Part shown: in pieces, positions 8,411 to 17,158 of the stretch
Layout of the letters: the number at the start of each line of letters is the position of its first letter
Numbering within the stretch: the first letter of the stretch is position 1
Assembly: GCA_963674475.2 (NCBI GenBank)
Contig: CAXXFQ010000019.1
Location: forward strand, 496,001 to 560,000
Reading direction: 5' to 3'
DNA: 64,000 nucleotides
From: CAXXFQ01 sp963674475
GTDB lineage: Bacteria > Planctomycetota > Planctomycetia > Pirellulales > Thermoguttaceae
Made by a program: the position numbers and the translations under genes
The notes under the pieces: generated by a model
What the model was told of the DNA's origin: nothing
Seen by the model: only the letters and a program-made list of their open reading frames with translations
Databases searched by the model: none

Positions 8411-9876
8411 ATTTGCTCAACGAGTTGGAGACACAATTGCCGAAACTGGTTAGGATTCACATTGGGATTCTGTTTTTTCGCCTGGCCGATCAGCGCTCCG
8501 ACCGCTTTGACCTTTCCGTCTTTGAGGTCGGCGACCGCCTGTGGGTTGGCTTCCAGCAACGTGCGGCAGAGGTTTTCCAGGTCCGAATCGTCGACCTGCT
8601 CGATCCCCATCGCTTTCATCGCGTCGGCCGCCGAGGCTCCCGTTTCGATCATTTCGGCGAGAACCTCTCGTGCCCGGCTAGTCATTAGGTTACCCGATTG
8701 GACCTCACGAAGCAATCCGGAAAGTTGCTCGGCCGAGACGGGAAATTCGTCGATCCCAATTTGCCGCTCGTTGAGTACCCGGAGGACGTCCTGCTGGACC
8801 CAGTTGGCCGCCAGCTTTCCGTCGCCGATCCGCTTGGCCAGATCGAGGAAATAGTCGACTACCGCCCGGCCTTGGCCGACCAAGACGTCGGCGTCGTAGA
8901 AGGTGATGTCAAAATCCTTCTCCAAACGGGACCGAAGCGCCGCGGGCAGCTCGCCCAAGGAGGCCCGGACCGCCTCGACCTCTTCTTTGGTGGTCATGAC
9001 GGGGACCAGATCGGGGTCGGGGATGTATCGGTAGTCGCTCGACTCTTCCTTGGACCGCTGGCCACGGGTAATTTGAGCGTTTTCGTCCCAGCCGCGGGTC
9101 TGTTTCGGCATCTCGCCGAGTCGCTGGCCGGTCTCTTGCCAGATCTTCCACTGCCGCCCGGTCTCGTAGGTCATGGCCCGTTCGACCGCCCGGAAGCTGT
9201 TCATGTTCTTGACTTCGACGATCGGCGTGGCCACCTTGCCCTCGGGCGTGTGGACGTGGAGATTGATGTTCGCGTCGACTCGCAGGCTCCCTTCCTGCAT
9301 GTTGCAATCGGAGACCTCGAGATAGTTCAACAGCAGCTTCAACTCGGTCAGATAGGCCCTCGCTTCGGCCGGGCTTCGCATGTCCGGTTCGCTGACGATT
9401 TCCAACAGCGGGGTCCCGGTTCGGTTCAGGTCGATCCGACTGTCCCCCTTGCCGGAAACCTCGTCGTGCATACTTTTGCCGGCGTCCTCTTCCAGGTGGG
9501 CCCGGATGATGCCGATTTTTTTCGTCTCGAACTGGCCTTTCGGGTCGCTGATCTCGAGGTAGCCGTTCTGGCTCATCGGCAGGTCGAACTGGCTGATCTG
9601 ATACGCCTTGGGCAGATCGGGATAGTAGTATTGCTTCCGGTCCCACTTCGTAAAACGGGGGATCTCGCAGTTGATCGCCACGGCCGTTTTCAGCGACAAC
9701 TCGAACGCGCGCCGATTCATCACCGGCAAGACGCCGGGCATCCCGATACAGACCGGGCAGGTCTGCGTGTTGGGCGGGGCGCCGAACTTGGTCGAGCAGC
9801 CGCAAAACAGCTTGCTCTCGGTTGCCAATTGGACGTGGACTTCCAGGCCGATAATGATGTCGTAAGGAGTACTCAC
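8407..9876 (-). CDS. gatB: Aspartyl/glutamyl-tRNA amidotransferase subunit B
   Basis: GatB binds misacylated Glu-tRNA(Gln) or Asp-tRNA(Asn) and activates it for amidation. The 489 residues match the family throughout: IIGLEVHVQL, CPVCIGMPGVLPV with a Cys-x2-Cys zinc motif, KQYYYPDLPKAYQISQ, HLEEDAGKS, DLNRTGTPLLEIV, and a C-terminal YqeY-like tail domain (about 340-489). It sits third in the order gatC, gatA, gatB, each read on the minus strand with short gaps, so the full trimer is encoded together. The presence of GatCAB implies that at least one amide tRNA is made by the indirect route. Confidence 0.97.
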   Translation of the reverse strand: MSTPYDIIIGLEVHVQLATESKLFCGCSTKFGAPPNTQTCPVCIGMPGVLPVMNRRAFELSLKTAVAINCEIPRFTKWDRKQYYYPDLPKAYQISQFDLPMSQNGYLEISDPKGQFETKKIGIIRAHLEEDAGKSMHDEVSGKGDSRIDLNRTGTPLLEIVSEPDMRSPAEARAYLTELKLLLNYLEVSDCNMQEGSLRVDANINLHVHTPEGKVATPIVEVKNMNSFRAVERAMTYETGRQWKIWQETGQRLGEMPKQTRGWDENAQITRGQRSKEESSDYRYIPDPDLVPVMTTKEEVEAVRASLGELPAALRSRLEKDFDITFYDADVLVGQGRAVVDYFLDLAKRIGDGKLAANWVQQDVLRVLNERQIGIDEFPVSAEQLSGLLREVQSGNLMTSRAREVLAEMIETGASAADAMKAMGIEQVDDSDLENLCRTLLEANPQAVADLKDGKVKAVGALIGQAKKQNPNVNPNQFRQLCLQLVEQM

Positions 9877-9930
9877 GGTTCGAGGCTTCCTGTCGGTAAA
9901 AATAAGGGGATTCAGTGCGAAAGGAGTCGA

Positions 9931-11475
9931 CTACGAGGCGATTTCGGGGAACTTCGTGTGCCAATCGGTCGCTTGTTGGAACATCGAAGCGCCGCGTAAC
10001 AGCCGTTCTTCCTCGAACGGCGGCGCTTGCAGGTGCAACCCGATCGGCAATCCGGTGGAGCTGAACCCGCAGGGGATCGAGATTCCGCCGATTCCCGCCA
10101 AGTTGGTACTGGCCGTGTAAAGGTCGAACAGGTACATCGAAAGCGGATCGTCGACCTTCTCGCCGATTTTGTACGCCGGCGTCGGAGTGACCGGACCGGC
10201 GACCAAATCGACCTTTTCAAACGCCCGGTCAAAATCCTCGCTGATCAGTCGTCGGACCTTCAGTGCCTTCAAGTAATACGCGTCGTAATACCCGGCGCTC
10301 AAGGCGTAGGTGCCCAGCATGATTCGCCGTTTGACCTCGGCGCCAAACCCTTCGGCCCGGCTCTTGCGATACATCCGCACCAGGCCGTTGTCCATTTGGT
10401 CCAACCCATGCTGGTCTCCGGCCGCTTCAAGCGTCTTTCGCTCTTCTTCCAGCTCGGCGGCCATTTTTTCCAGATCGCACCGGTAGCCGTAATGGACTCC
10501 GTCATAACGGGCCAAATTGCTCGAGGCCTCCGACGGGGCGATGAGGTAATAGGTCGCGATCGCGTACCGGCTGTGAGGCAAGGAGATTTCCTTGACCTCA
10601 GCACCGAGCGACTCATAGACTTTTATCGCCTCGCGAATCGCCGCGTCGACCTCGGTATCGAGCCCTTCGCCAAAATACTCGCGGACCAGACCCAGTCGCA
10701 ACCCTTCAAGCGGACGTGTGACCGTCTCGGTATAGTTCGGTACCGGGCAATCGACCGACGTCGAATCGGCCGGATCGTGTCCGGCAAGGATTTCCAACAA
10801 CAGGGCCGTGTCCTCGGCCGTTTTGGCAAGCGGGCCGATCTGGTCCAGACTGCTGGCGAAGGCGACCAGCCCGTAACGGCTCACCCGGCCGTAGGTCGGT
10901 TTCATTCCGGTTACGCCACACAAGCCCGCCGGAGCGCGAATCGACCCGCCCGTATCGGTCCCGATCGAAAGCGGGGCCATCAGTCCGGCAACGGCCGCCG
11001 CCGCGCCGCCGCTGGATCCGCCGGGGATTCGGTCGAGGTCCCACGGGTTGCGAACCGGTCCAAACGCCGAATTTTCGTTCGAGCCGCCCATGGCGAACTC
11101 GTCCATATTCGTTTTGCCGATCAGGACCGCGTCGGCCTCACGCAACTTCCGGATGACGGTTGCGTCATAGGGGGGGGCGAAATTTTCGAGAATCCGCGAC
11201 GCGCAGGAGGTCACTTCTCCTTCGGTGCACAGAAGGTCCTTGATCGCCACCGGCAACCCGGCCAGGCGGCCCAGTTTTTTGCCCGCCTTGCGCCGTTCGT
11301 CGACCGCTTCGGCCTGAGCCAGCGCCGAGGACCGGTCGACTCGCAAAAAGGCCTTAACCTTTGAATCGACCGCCTCGATCCGGTTCAAAAAGGCTCCGGT
11401 CACCTCGACCGACGTCAATTCCCCTTGACCGAGCAGGTCCAAAAGCTCGGTCGCCGTTTTTTCGATGAGAGACAT
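9931..11475 (-). CDS. gatA: Aspartyl/glutamyl-tRNA amidotransferase subunit A
   Basis: GatA is the amidase that releases ammonia from glutamine for the GatB reaction. The 514 residues contain the full amidase signature: the catalytic Lys in VAIKDLLCT, the Gly/Ser-rich GGSSGGAAAAVAG, the Ser-cisSer pair in GTDTGGSIRAPAGLCG, and GMKPTYGRVSRYGL. The ATG at 11475 gives the family N-terminus (MSLIEKTATELL); an in-frame start at 11571 would add 32 residues of poor quality. There are 54 bp to gatB and 102 bp from gatC. Confidence 0.96.
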   Translation of the reverse strand: MSLIEKTATELLDLLGQGELTSVEVTGAFLNRIEAVDSKVKAFLRVDRSSALAQAEAVDERRKAGKKLGRLAGLPVAIKDLLCTEGEVTSCASRILENFAPPYDATVIRKLREADAVLIGKTNMDEFAMGGSNENSAFGPVRNPWDLDRIPGGSSGGAAAAVAGLMAPLSIGTDTGGSIRAPAGLCGVTGMKPTYGRVSRYGLVAFASSLDQIGPLAKTAEDTALLLEILAGHDPADSTSVDCPVPNYTETVTRPLEGLRLGLVREYFGEGLDTEVDAAIREAIKVYESLGAEVKEISLPHSRYAIATYYLIAPSEASSNLARYDGVHYGYRCDLEKMAAELEEERKTLEAAGDQHGLDQMDNGLVRMYRKSRAEGFGAEVKRRIMLGTYALSAGYYDAYYLKALKVRRLISEDFDRAFEKVDLVAGPVTPTPAYKIGEKVDDPLSMYLFDLYTASTNLAGIGGISIPCGFSSTGLPIGLHLQAPPFEEERLLRGASMFQQATDWHTKFPEIAS

Positions 11476-11577
11476 ATTTTTTGTCACAGAAGGAGAGGTC
11501 GTAACTGGAAAGAAATGCCGGCGATCTGTCTCGGACTTTTTGCCGAAGGGGCAGAAAGGGCAGGGGGGCAACCGGGG

Positions 11578-11871
11578 TCAATTTTCGCCCAAAACGGCTG
11601 GAACCCGGTAGCACTGGCCGTCCGATTTCGGCGCGTTGGCCAGCGCCTTGTCCCGATCGAGGCTCGGTCGGGCCGCGTCGTCACGGAAGACGTTGGTCAG
11701 ATCGATCGGGTGGGCCATCGGCTCGACTTCCCCGGTATCGACCTCGCCCAACAGGTCCATATAGCCCAAGATATCGTTGAGCTGGACGGTCATCGTATCG
11801 AGCTCGTCTTCGGACAATTGCAATCGGGCCAGAAGGGCCACTTTGTTGACTTCTTCGCGTGAAATCGCCAT
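11578..11871 (-). CDS. gatC: Aspartyl/glutamyl-tRNA amidotransferase subunit C
   Basis: A 97-residue subunit that wraps around the GatA/GatB interface and stabilises the complex. It has the typical start (ISREEVNKVALLARL), the LNDILGYMDLL helix, and the conserved VEPMAHP and LRDD-like (VFRDDAARPS) segments. Length is normal for the family. It is the first gene of the gatCAB block. Upstream, two terminator-like structures separate it from rpmB, so it should have its own promoter in 11872-12087. Confidence 0.93.
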   Translation of the reverse strand: MAISREEVNKVALLARLQLSEDELDTMTVQLNDILGYMDLLGEVDTGEVEPMAHPIDLTNVFRDDAARPSLDRDKALANAPKSDGQCYRVPAVLGEN

Positions 11872-12087
11872 AGACTGCCATCCCTATTTTAGTGCATTTC
11901 ACCTCGGTGTACGGTTTCCTCGCGGCCCGGAGGAAAAATGGAAAACTCCAAATGTCCTCCAAAGCTCGACTTACGGCAAGTGTGAGGAAACTTTCCCGCG
12001 GGTGGGTGTTACGCAACGTTTAAATGAAACGCGTTCGAGAGAACCGGTATCGATCAAACAATACCAAGGCCGGATCAGAAAAAAACA

Positions 12088-12148
12088 AAGGCGAGATTTC
12101 ACATCGAGCGCACCATTATGGGAAGCCGCTCGACCGAAACCTCGCCTC
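12088..12148 (-). terminator. Long-stem intrinsic terminator-like hairpin downstream of rpmB
   Basis: On the minus strand AGGCGAGGTTTC pairs with GAAATCTCGCCT, with a second inner stem CGAGCG/CGCTCG, and is followed directly by TTTGTTTTTTTC. The arms are about 35 bases apart, longer than a minimal terminator. It is the second such structure after rpmB. Confidence 0.6.
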
Positions 12149-12156
12149 GGCGCAAC

Positions 12157-12177
12157 AGAAAAAGCCCCCAGGGCTCT
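12157..12177 (-). terminator. Short intrinsic terminator for rpmB
   Basis: The minus strand reads AGCCC-TGG-GGGCT followed by TTTTC, about 55 bases after the rpmB stop. Confidence 0.6.
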
Positions 12178-12227
12178 GACCGACTAGCGGTGGCCAACTA
12201 GGGGATTTCCCTTACTTGAAAATCGTT

Positions 12228-12500
12228 TTATTTTTTTACTTCGGTCGGCAGACGGAACGGATCGCGACGCACGCGTTTCTGCACCGCACCACTGCGGAGG
12301 CACTGGGCGCAGACACGAACCGTCTTGTGCGTTCCGTTATTGGTCGTAATGCGAACCTTTTGCAGATTCGGTTTGAATTTCCGTTTCGTGATTCCGGTCA
12401 ATTTGGTACCGACACCACCGAGATGCTTCGCGCGACCTCGGGTCGTGATCGAATTGCCAACCATCGGCTTCTTGCCGCAGATTTCACAAACTTGAGCCAT
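12228..12500 (-). CDS. rpmB: 50S ribosomal protein L28
   Basis: A 90-residue L28 of the zinc-binding type: a Cys-x2-Cys pair near the N-terminus (CEICGKKP) and a second pair in CAQCLRSG, with the family core VGNSITTRGRAKH and KRKFKPNLQKVR in between. The ATG at 12500 is preceded by GGAGCAAGAG, a good ribosome-binding site; an ATG four codons upstream would overlap that site and is not chosen. It is a structural protein of the large subunit. It is monocistronic, followed by two terminator-like stems. Confidence 0.95.
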   Translation of the reverse strand: MAQVCEICGKKPMVGNSITTRGRAKHLGGVGTKLTGITKRKFKPNLQKVRITTNNGTHKTVRVCAQCLRSGAVQKRVRRDPFRLPTEVKK

Positions 12501-12735
12501 CTCTTGCTCCAACAGACAGTTTAACTCTGGCGAGATTTTGACAAACCCTCAATATACCCACTCCATCGACCAACGCAACCCTAATAATGAACTGCGGCGA
12601 AAAAAACCTGTCCAGTCGGACAGACCGCAAAAGGGGCAAAGTAAGCCGATCCGCAGGGGGAATTCCAATTTTCGCCTGCTCAAAAGAGACCGTTTGGAGT
12701 GGATAAGGGTCGCTAATTTCCTATTATGCCTATAT

Positions 12736-13542
12736 TTACCTAAGTAGGGGCAGTACTTGCTCGAAAAGTACCCCGTTGGTGGCAAATCCGTTCCCTGATT
12801 CGACCGTTTCTTCCCCCGTCCAGTCGGTGAAAGTCCCCCCCGCCTCTCGGAGGATCGGCAATAGGGCGGCCGCGTCCCAGACCTCCATCGCCGGATCGAC
12901 CATCAGGTCGGCGCGCCCGGTGGCCACCAGAAGGTAACCGTAGCCATCCCCCCAAGTGCGGGATACTCGTGTCGCATCGGCCAGTCGATTCAAGACGTCG
13001 AAATGGCCTTTTTGGGAAAAACCCTCAATTTCGCTCGTCAGGAAAAGAGCCTTTTCCAGCTCCGGCGTGGCGGAAACCTGGGCTCGGACCGGATCGGCCA
13101 CCCCCCGAACGTACCAGGCGCCTTGGCCGTCGGCCGCATAGACCATCTCGTCGAGCGCCGGAATCCGGATCACGCCGGCGACACTCTTGCGGTCGTATTG
13201 CAGCCCGATCAGATTCGAATAGAGTGGAACGCCGTGGACGAACGACTTGGTTCCGTCGATCGGGTCGAGAATCCAACGGAAACCGCTTGTCCCGTCGTGG
13301 TCCTGTTCCTTGAACTCCTCGCCGACGACCGCGTCTTCGGGGAACCGTTCGGCGATCTGCTCTCGCAAGAAGGCCTCCGCCCCGCGATCGGCCACCGTCA
13401 CCGGGCTGTCGTCCTGTTTTCGCTCTACCGTCAGATCGGACCGTCGGAAATAGTCCAAAGTGATCCGTCCGGCCTCTCGTACCGCCTCGACGGCCCACGC
13501 TAAACGAACTTGGACCTCAGAACTTTTTGCTTGACTTTCCAT
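12736..13542 (-). CDS. Inositol monophosphatase family protein (histidinol-phosphatase-like)
   Basis: The 268 residues carry the metal-binding motifs of the family: GEE near residue 78, WILDPIDGTKSFVHG near 95-110, and the WDAAALLPILREAGG motif towards the C-terminus. The WILDPIDGTKSF form and the overall length favour HisN-type histidinol-phosphate phosphatases, but inositol phosphate or PAP phosphatase activity cannot be excluded. The ATG at 13542 follows a GGGGGGGAAT ribosome-binding stretch, so the longer in-frame form starting at 13728 is rejected. It lies 85 bp after dusB in a minus-strand series hsp70-dusB-this gene. No other his gene is nearby. Confidence 0.85.
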   Translation of the reverse strand: MESQAKSSEVQVRLAWAVEAVREAGRITLDYFRRSDLTVERKQDDSPVTVADRGAEAFLREQIAERFPEDAVVGEEFKEQDHDGTSGFRWILDPIDGTKSFVHGVPLYSNLIGLQYDRKSVAGVIRIPALDEMVYAADGQGAWYVRGVADPVRAQVSATPELEKALFLTSEIEGFSQKGHFDVLNRLADATRVSRTWGDGYGYLLVATGRADLMVDPAMEVWDAAALLPILREAGGTFTDWTGEETVESGNGFATNGVLFEQVLPLLR

Positions 13543-13627
13543 TGATTCCCCCCCATTTTTTACCAAAAGAATAAAAGTGAGTTGCCGTTTTGAACGGTTT
13601 TTCTTCACGCGGCGCCTTTCGGACCGG

Positions 13628-14695
13628 TTATCGGTCGTCGGCCCCACGGGTGATCTCGGGATATTGTCCGGGCCGGTCGACAGCGTACCATTTTTGGAAT
13701 AACTCGTCGAGTTCCGCCGAGTGTTCAACGTTAATGAACGCCTTTTTGACCTCCTCGCCTGCCGGGTGGAGCCGAGAATACTTGATCCCGAAGTTCCGCA
13801 TTTTCTGCGCGCTCCGTTGGGGCCCGTACATTTCCTGGGCCAACCGATAATGTTCGGCGATCACCTCTCGCTGTTCAAACACACTTGGCGGAGGCGGCAA
13901 CGGTTGTCCAAGGCACAAGGCGGCCGCCTGCGGGAAAATCCACGGGTTGCCGATCGCGCCGCGGGCAATCGTCACCCCATCGACGCCGGTTTCGGTCAGC
14001 ATTGCCAGACAATCTTTGGCCGAAAAGAGGTCGCCACTGCCGAGGACCGTCTTTTCACCCGCGTGACGCTTGACCTCTCGCAGGAAATTCCAATCGCTTA
14101 CGCCCTCGTAGCGCTGGCAGACCGTTCGTCCGTGGACCGTCACGGCGACTGCGCCTTGAGCGAATGCCCCGTCGAAGATGGTGAAAAACCGCTCGCGGCT
14201 CTCCTCGGAGTCGTCGATCCCGCATCGCATTTTGACCGTCACCGGAATCTCCGGCGGCAGTGCCTCGCGAACCGCCTCGACAATCTCGAGCGCCAATTCC
14301 GGTTCACCCAGCAGCGAGCCGCCCCGGTTTCGCCCGAGTACCTTTTTGACCGGGCAGCCGAAATTGATGTCGACCAGATCGAAGCCGAATTCGACCAACT
14401 GCATCGCCGCCCGGGCCATCAGTGGCGGATCGTTGCCCATCACCTGGGCGCCCACCGGATGATCGTCTTCGGTCACGCGAAGGTACCGCTTCGCCTTTTT
14501 CCCCCCGGCCACATCGATCACAAATCGATCGAGCCAGACCTCGCCCAAGGTGAACGGGGCCCCGAGCCGTCGCGCGATCGTTCGCATCGGCCAATCGCTA
14601 AATCCGCTCAGTGCGGCTTGCATCAGTGGCAAACCGATCTCGAGGTTTCCCAGACGTAGCGGCCGAAGCGGGGGAATCAAGTCGGAGGTACTCAA
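13628..14695 (-). CDS. dusB: tRNA-dihydrouridine synthase (DusB-like)
   Basis: A 355-residue flavin enzyme that reduces uridines in the D-loop of tRNA with NADPH. The TIM-barrel motifs are present: PLMQAALSGFSDWPMR at the N-terminus, QVMGNDP, DINFGCPVKKVLGRNRGGSLL, VTVKMRCGID, VTVHGRTVCQRYEG with FMN phosphate contacts, and GVTIARGAIGNPWIF. A helical C-terminal RNA-binding part ends the protein. The start has no competing alternative. The upstream neighbour is the Hsp70-like gene (72 bp gap), the downstream one the phosphatase. Confidence 0.92.
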   Translation of the reverse strand: MSTSDLIPPLRPLRLGNLEIGLPLMQAALSGFSDWPMRTIARRLGAPFTLGEVWLDRFVIDVAGGKKAKRYLRVTEDDHPVGAQVMGNDPPLMARAAMQLVEFGFDLVDINFGCPVKKVLGRNRGGSLLGEPELALEIVEAVREALPPEIPVTVKMRCGIDDSEESRERFFTIFDGAFAQGAVAVTVHGRTVCQRYEGVSDWNFLREVKRHAGEKTVLGSGDLFSAKDCLAMLTETGVDGVTIARGAIGNPWIFPQAAALCLGQPLPPPPSVFEQREVIAEHYRLAQEMYGPQRSAQKMRNFGIKYSRLHPAGEEVKKAFINVEHSAELDELFQKWYAVDRPGQYPEITRGADDR

Positions 14696-14767
14696 CGGAG
14701 GCGATTTCCTTGCAAGACGAGGGACGTTACGAAATGAGGAACGTGACGAGACGAGGGACGATTTTTT

Positions 14768-16567
14768 TCACTCTTCTTCTCGGACGCTGAACTCCAGCTT
14801 CCAACGCCGATCGCTTTGCGTCGCGACGCACCAAAGCTCGAACATTCCCAGCTCGGTGATTCGCGAACGGAATTTTACGGGGACGCACGGCTGGTCAATC
14901 GTCTCGTCCGGCTCGAGCGTCGCGCGGAGCGGGTCGGTTTCGATCAGTTCTTCGTCACTGAAAGAGCTTAACAGGTCGCCGGGCTGATCGTCTTTTCGAA
15001 CCGACGAGCGAAAGAAGCGGAATTCGGCCGGTTCGCCGACGATCAGGCCGATCTCATCCGACGGGACGTCCGCGTCGGTCCCTTCTTCCATTCCGGCCGG
15101 AACCACACAGAGCCCGGTCAGCGGACGCGGAATACCGGGGATCGCCGGGCCGACTGTTTCGATGCCCACGTAGTAGGAAAAGGCCGTTCCACCGCGAATT
15201 CGCACGCCCCCGGCCTCTTTCGACCAGCCGTAATAGGCCGCACCGCGGGCCGCCGCATGGTCCAGATCGTGGGTGCCCGCAAGCGCTGTGGGTACCGTCG
15301 CCCGATCGCCGAACCATTGGCCCAACACGTCGAGCAAACGTCGGTTGAGCCGATCGGCCTTGAACACCCCGCCGTTGAACAACAGGTAGGTCGGCGCGAC
15401 CGGACCGCTCTCGGTATTCCCTTGATCCTGCAAAAACGCGGCCAAATGGCGTGTTACCGCCGTGTCCGATTCGTACGGCAGACCGATCTGTTGGAAACCG
15501 GACAGACGCTGTTTTGACGGCCGTTCGTCCAATTGACAGTGGGGAAAGAAGCCATCGACCAAAAGCCCGGCGACCTCGTCCTTTTCGACCTCGACCGACA
15601 CGGTCCCGCCGATCAACTTGCTGCCGCGACCGAGGACCGAGATCGTTTGGGTCGGTTTGCCGTCCGGGCTCAGCAGCGCTTCCTTCGCGTGGCGACAGGA
15701 GTGCCACAGGGAGACCGACTGCCACGGGTCGAGCTTGGTCCCTTTCTCGGCGAATTTCCCGGCCACGTAATGGGCCAACGCCAAGTCCATGTTGTCGCCG
15801 CCGACCAGCAGATGGTTGCCGACCGCGCGACGTTGCAAGGAAAGTTCCCCGTCCGCTTCGGCCACCTCGACCAGCGTCAGGTCGGTGGTCCCGCCGCCGA
15901 CGTCGCAGACCAGCAGCGTATCGCCGACCTTGAGGCTTTTTCGCCAACGCTCGCCCATATGGGATAGCCAAGAGTAGACGGCCGCTTGGGGCTCTTCCAG
16001 CAGAACAAAGTTTTCCGGCAGCCCGGCCGCCAGGGCCGCTTCGTGGGTCAGTTCGCGTGCCGAGGCGTCGAACGAGGCCGGAACGGTCAGGACGACCCGC
16101 TGTTGTTCAAACGGCGCGTCGGGCATCGCGGCGTTCCAGGCGTCGATCAGATGTTTCAAATACCGACAGGCGGCCTCGACCGGGGAGATTTTCGGTACTT
16201 CGGCGGGCGCCTGAAACGGCAGGATCGGCTCGTGCCGGTCGACCCGATGGTGGCCCAACCACGATTTGGCCGCGCCGACGGTCCGTTCGGGCAGGTCGGC
16301 CGATTGGTTCCGGGCCCACTGGCCGACGGCGAACCGGTTCCCTTGCGACCAGGGCAGGTCCATTGCGCCGGACTGGGCCTCCTCTTCGCGTCCCAAATAG
16401 ACAAACGAGGGCAACGTGGTCCGCGACTCGACGGTCGACGGGGCGGTCAATTGGGGGATCGGCAACAGAGAAATTTCCGGCTCCTCGGCCTCCGAACCCA
16501 CCGGCGCGTAAGCCAGCACGCTGTTGGTCGTTCCCAGGTCGATTCCGATAACGTATTTTGCTTCCAT
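14768..16567 (-). CDS. Hsp70/DnaK-family molecular chaperone (atypical)
   Basis: The 599 residues contain the actin-like ATPase motifs of Hsp70: phosphate-1 VIGIDLGTTNSVLAY, EEPQAAVYSW, phosphate-2 VCDVGGGTTDLTL, and an adenosine-type FNGGVFKADRLNRRL. The C-terminal half is not like DnaK: the canonical beta-sandwich plus lid is replaced by a shorter segment ending EFSVREEE. This fits the divergent Hsp70s that usually come as a tandem pair with a second, DUF3731-bearing member; that partner is missing here, the next gene being dusB. Clients are unknown. Cytoplasmic, ATP-dependent. Confidence 0.85.
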   Translation of the reverse strand: MEAKYVIGIDLGTTNSVLAYAPVGSEAEEPEISLLPIPQLTAPSTVESRTTLPSFVYLGREEEAQSGAMDLPWSQGNRFAVGQWARNQSADLPERTVGAAKSWLGHHRVDRHEPILPFQAPAEVPKISPVEAACRYLKHLIDAWNAAMPDAPFEQQRVVLTVPASFDASARELTHEAALAAGLPENFVLLEEPQAAVYSWLSHMGERWRKSLKVGDTLLVCDVGGGTTDLTLVEVAEADGELSLQRRAVGNHLLVGGDNMDLALAHYVAGKFAEKGTKLDPWQSVSLWHSCRHAKEALLSPDGKPTQTISVLGRGSKLIGGTVSVEVEKDEVAGLLVDGFFPHCQLDERPSKQRLSGFQQIGLPYESDTAVTRHLAAFLQDQGNTESGPVAPTYLLFNGGVFKADRLNRRLLDVLGQWFGDRATVPTALAGTHDLDHAAARGAAYYGWSKEAGGVRIRGGTAFSYYVGIETVGPAIPGIPRPLTGLCVVPAGMEEGTDADVPSDEIGLIVGEPAEFRFFRSSVRKDDQPGDLLSSFSDEELIETDPLRATLEPDETIDQPCVPVKFRSRITELGMFELWCVATQSDRRWKLEFSVREEE

Positions 16568-17158
16568 GAAACGTACTATTTTTATCTAGTTAGGTATCGC
16601 TTTATTGAATACCGAGGGGGATCATTCCCTCGTAGACTGTTGAAAAAACGGCTGCTTGTGGGGCTCTATTTTCTTCGGTTCCCGCTTAAAAGGGTAGGGG
16701 GGGCAGAGGGGCGGAGGCTCATCGCGTGAGAAGACTGCGGAAAGGGGGACTGGCCTTCTTGAAAACGATTCGGGGGGGAGCGGACTGACCCATTGGCCGA
16801 AAAACCAATGCATTCGATCAAATGCCCCCGCGCATCGGTCAGGTCGACTCCCTTCTTTCCTTACGCAGTCTACCCCACTTGCATTATCTCGGGAATAATC
16901 CATCCTTTTAAGGAGCGTTGCGACGCTTCATGAGAAGCAACTTTTTTTCTTTATCGGAAAAAATCAAAAACGATCGGGAACTTTTTCGTCGTCGGTTCGT
17001 CCCAAAGGTGTCTTTTACAAAACGATATCCGGAAAACGAACAGGCCGACCGACTGTGGGGCCGTTGGCCGATGGACCATTTTGGTCGGTGGCTTCGCGGC
17101 TCGATGGTACGATGGTGTGCGAAAAGGTTTCCGAAATACTGAATCAGGAGAACGGATT
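16568..17158. other. Divergent hsp70/alpha-2-macroglobulin intergenic region
   Basis: About 590 bp without a convincing gene. Near 16636 a short stretch (CTGTTGAAAAAACGGCTGCT) resembles the ends of the R2 repeat. 16783-16842 can fold as a three-way junction. At 16930-16951 GCTTC-ATGA-GAAGC followed by AACTTTTTTT looks like a plus-strand terminator. Promoters for both divergent genes should be here. Confidence 0.5.

Noticed and set aside
13543..13728. Extended N-terminus of the inositol-monophosphatase-like protein
   Set aside because: The extra 62 residues overlap the dusB end and lie upstream of a good ribosome-binding site at the 13542 start.
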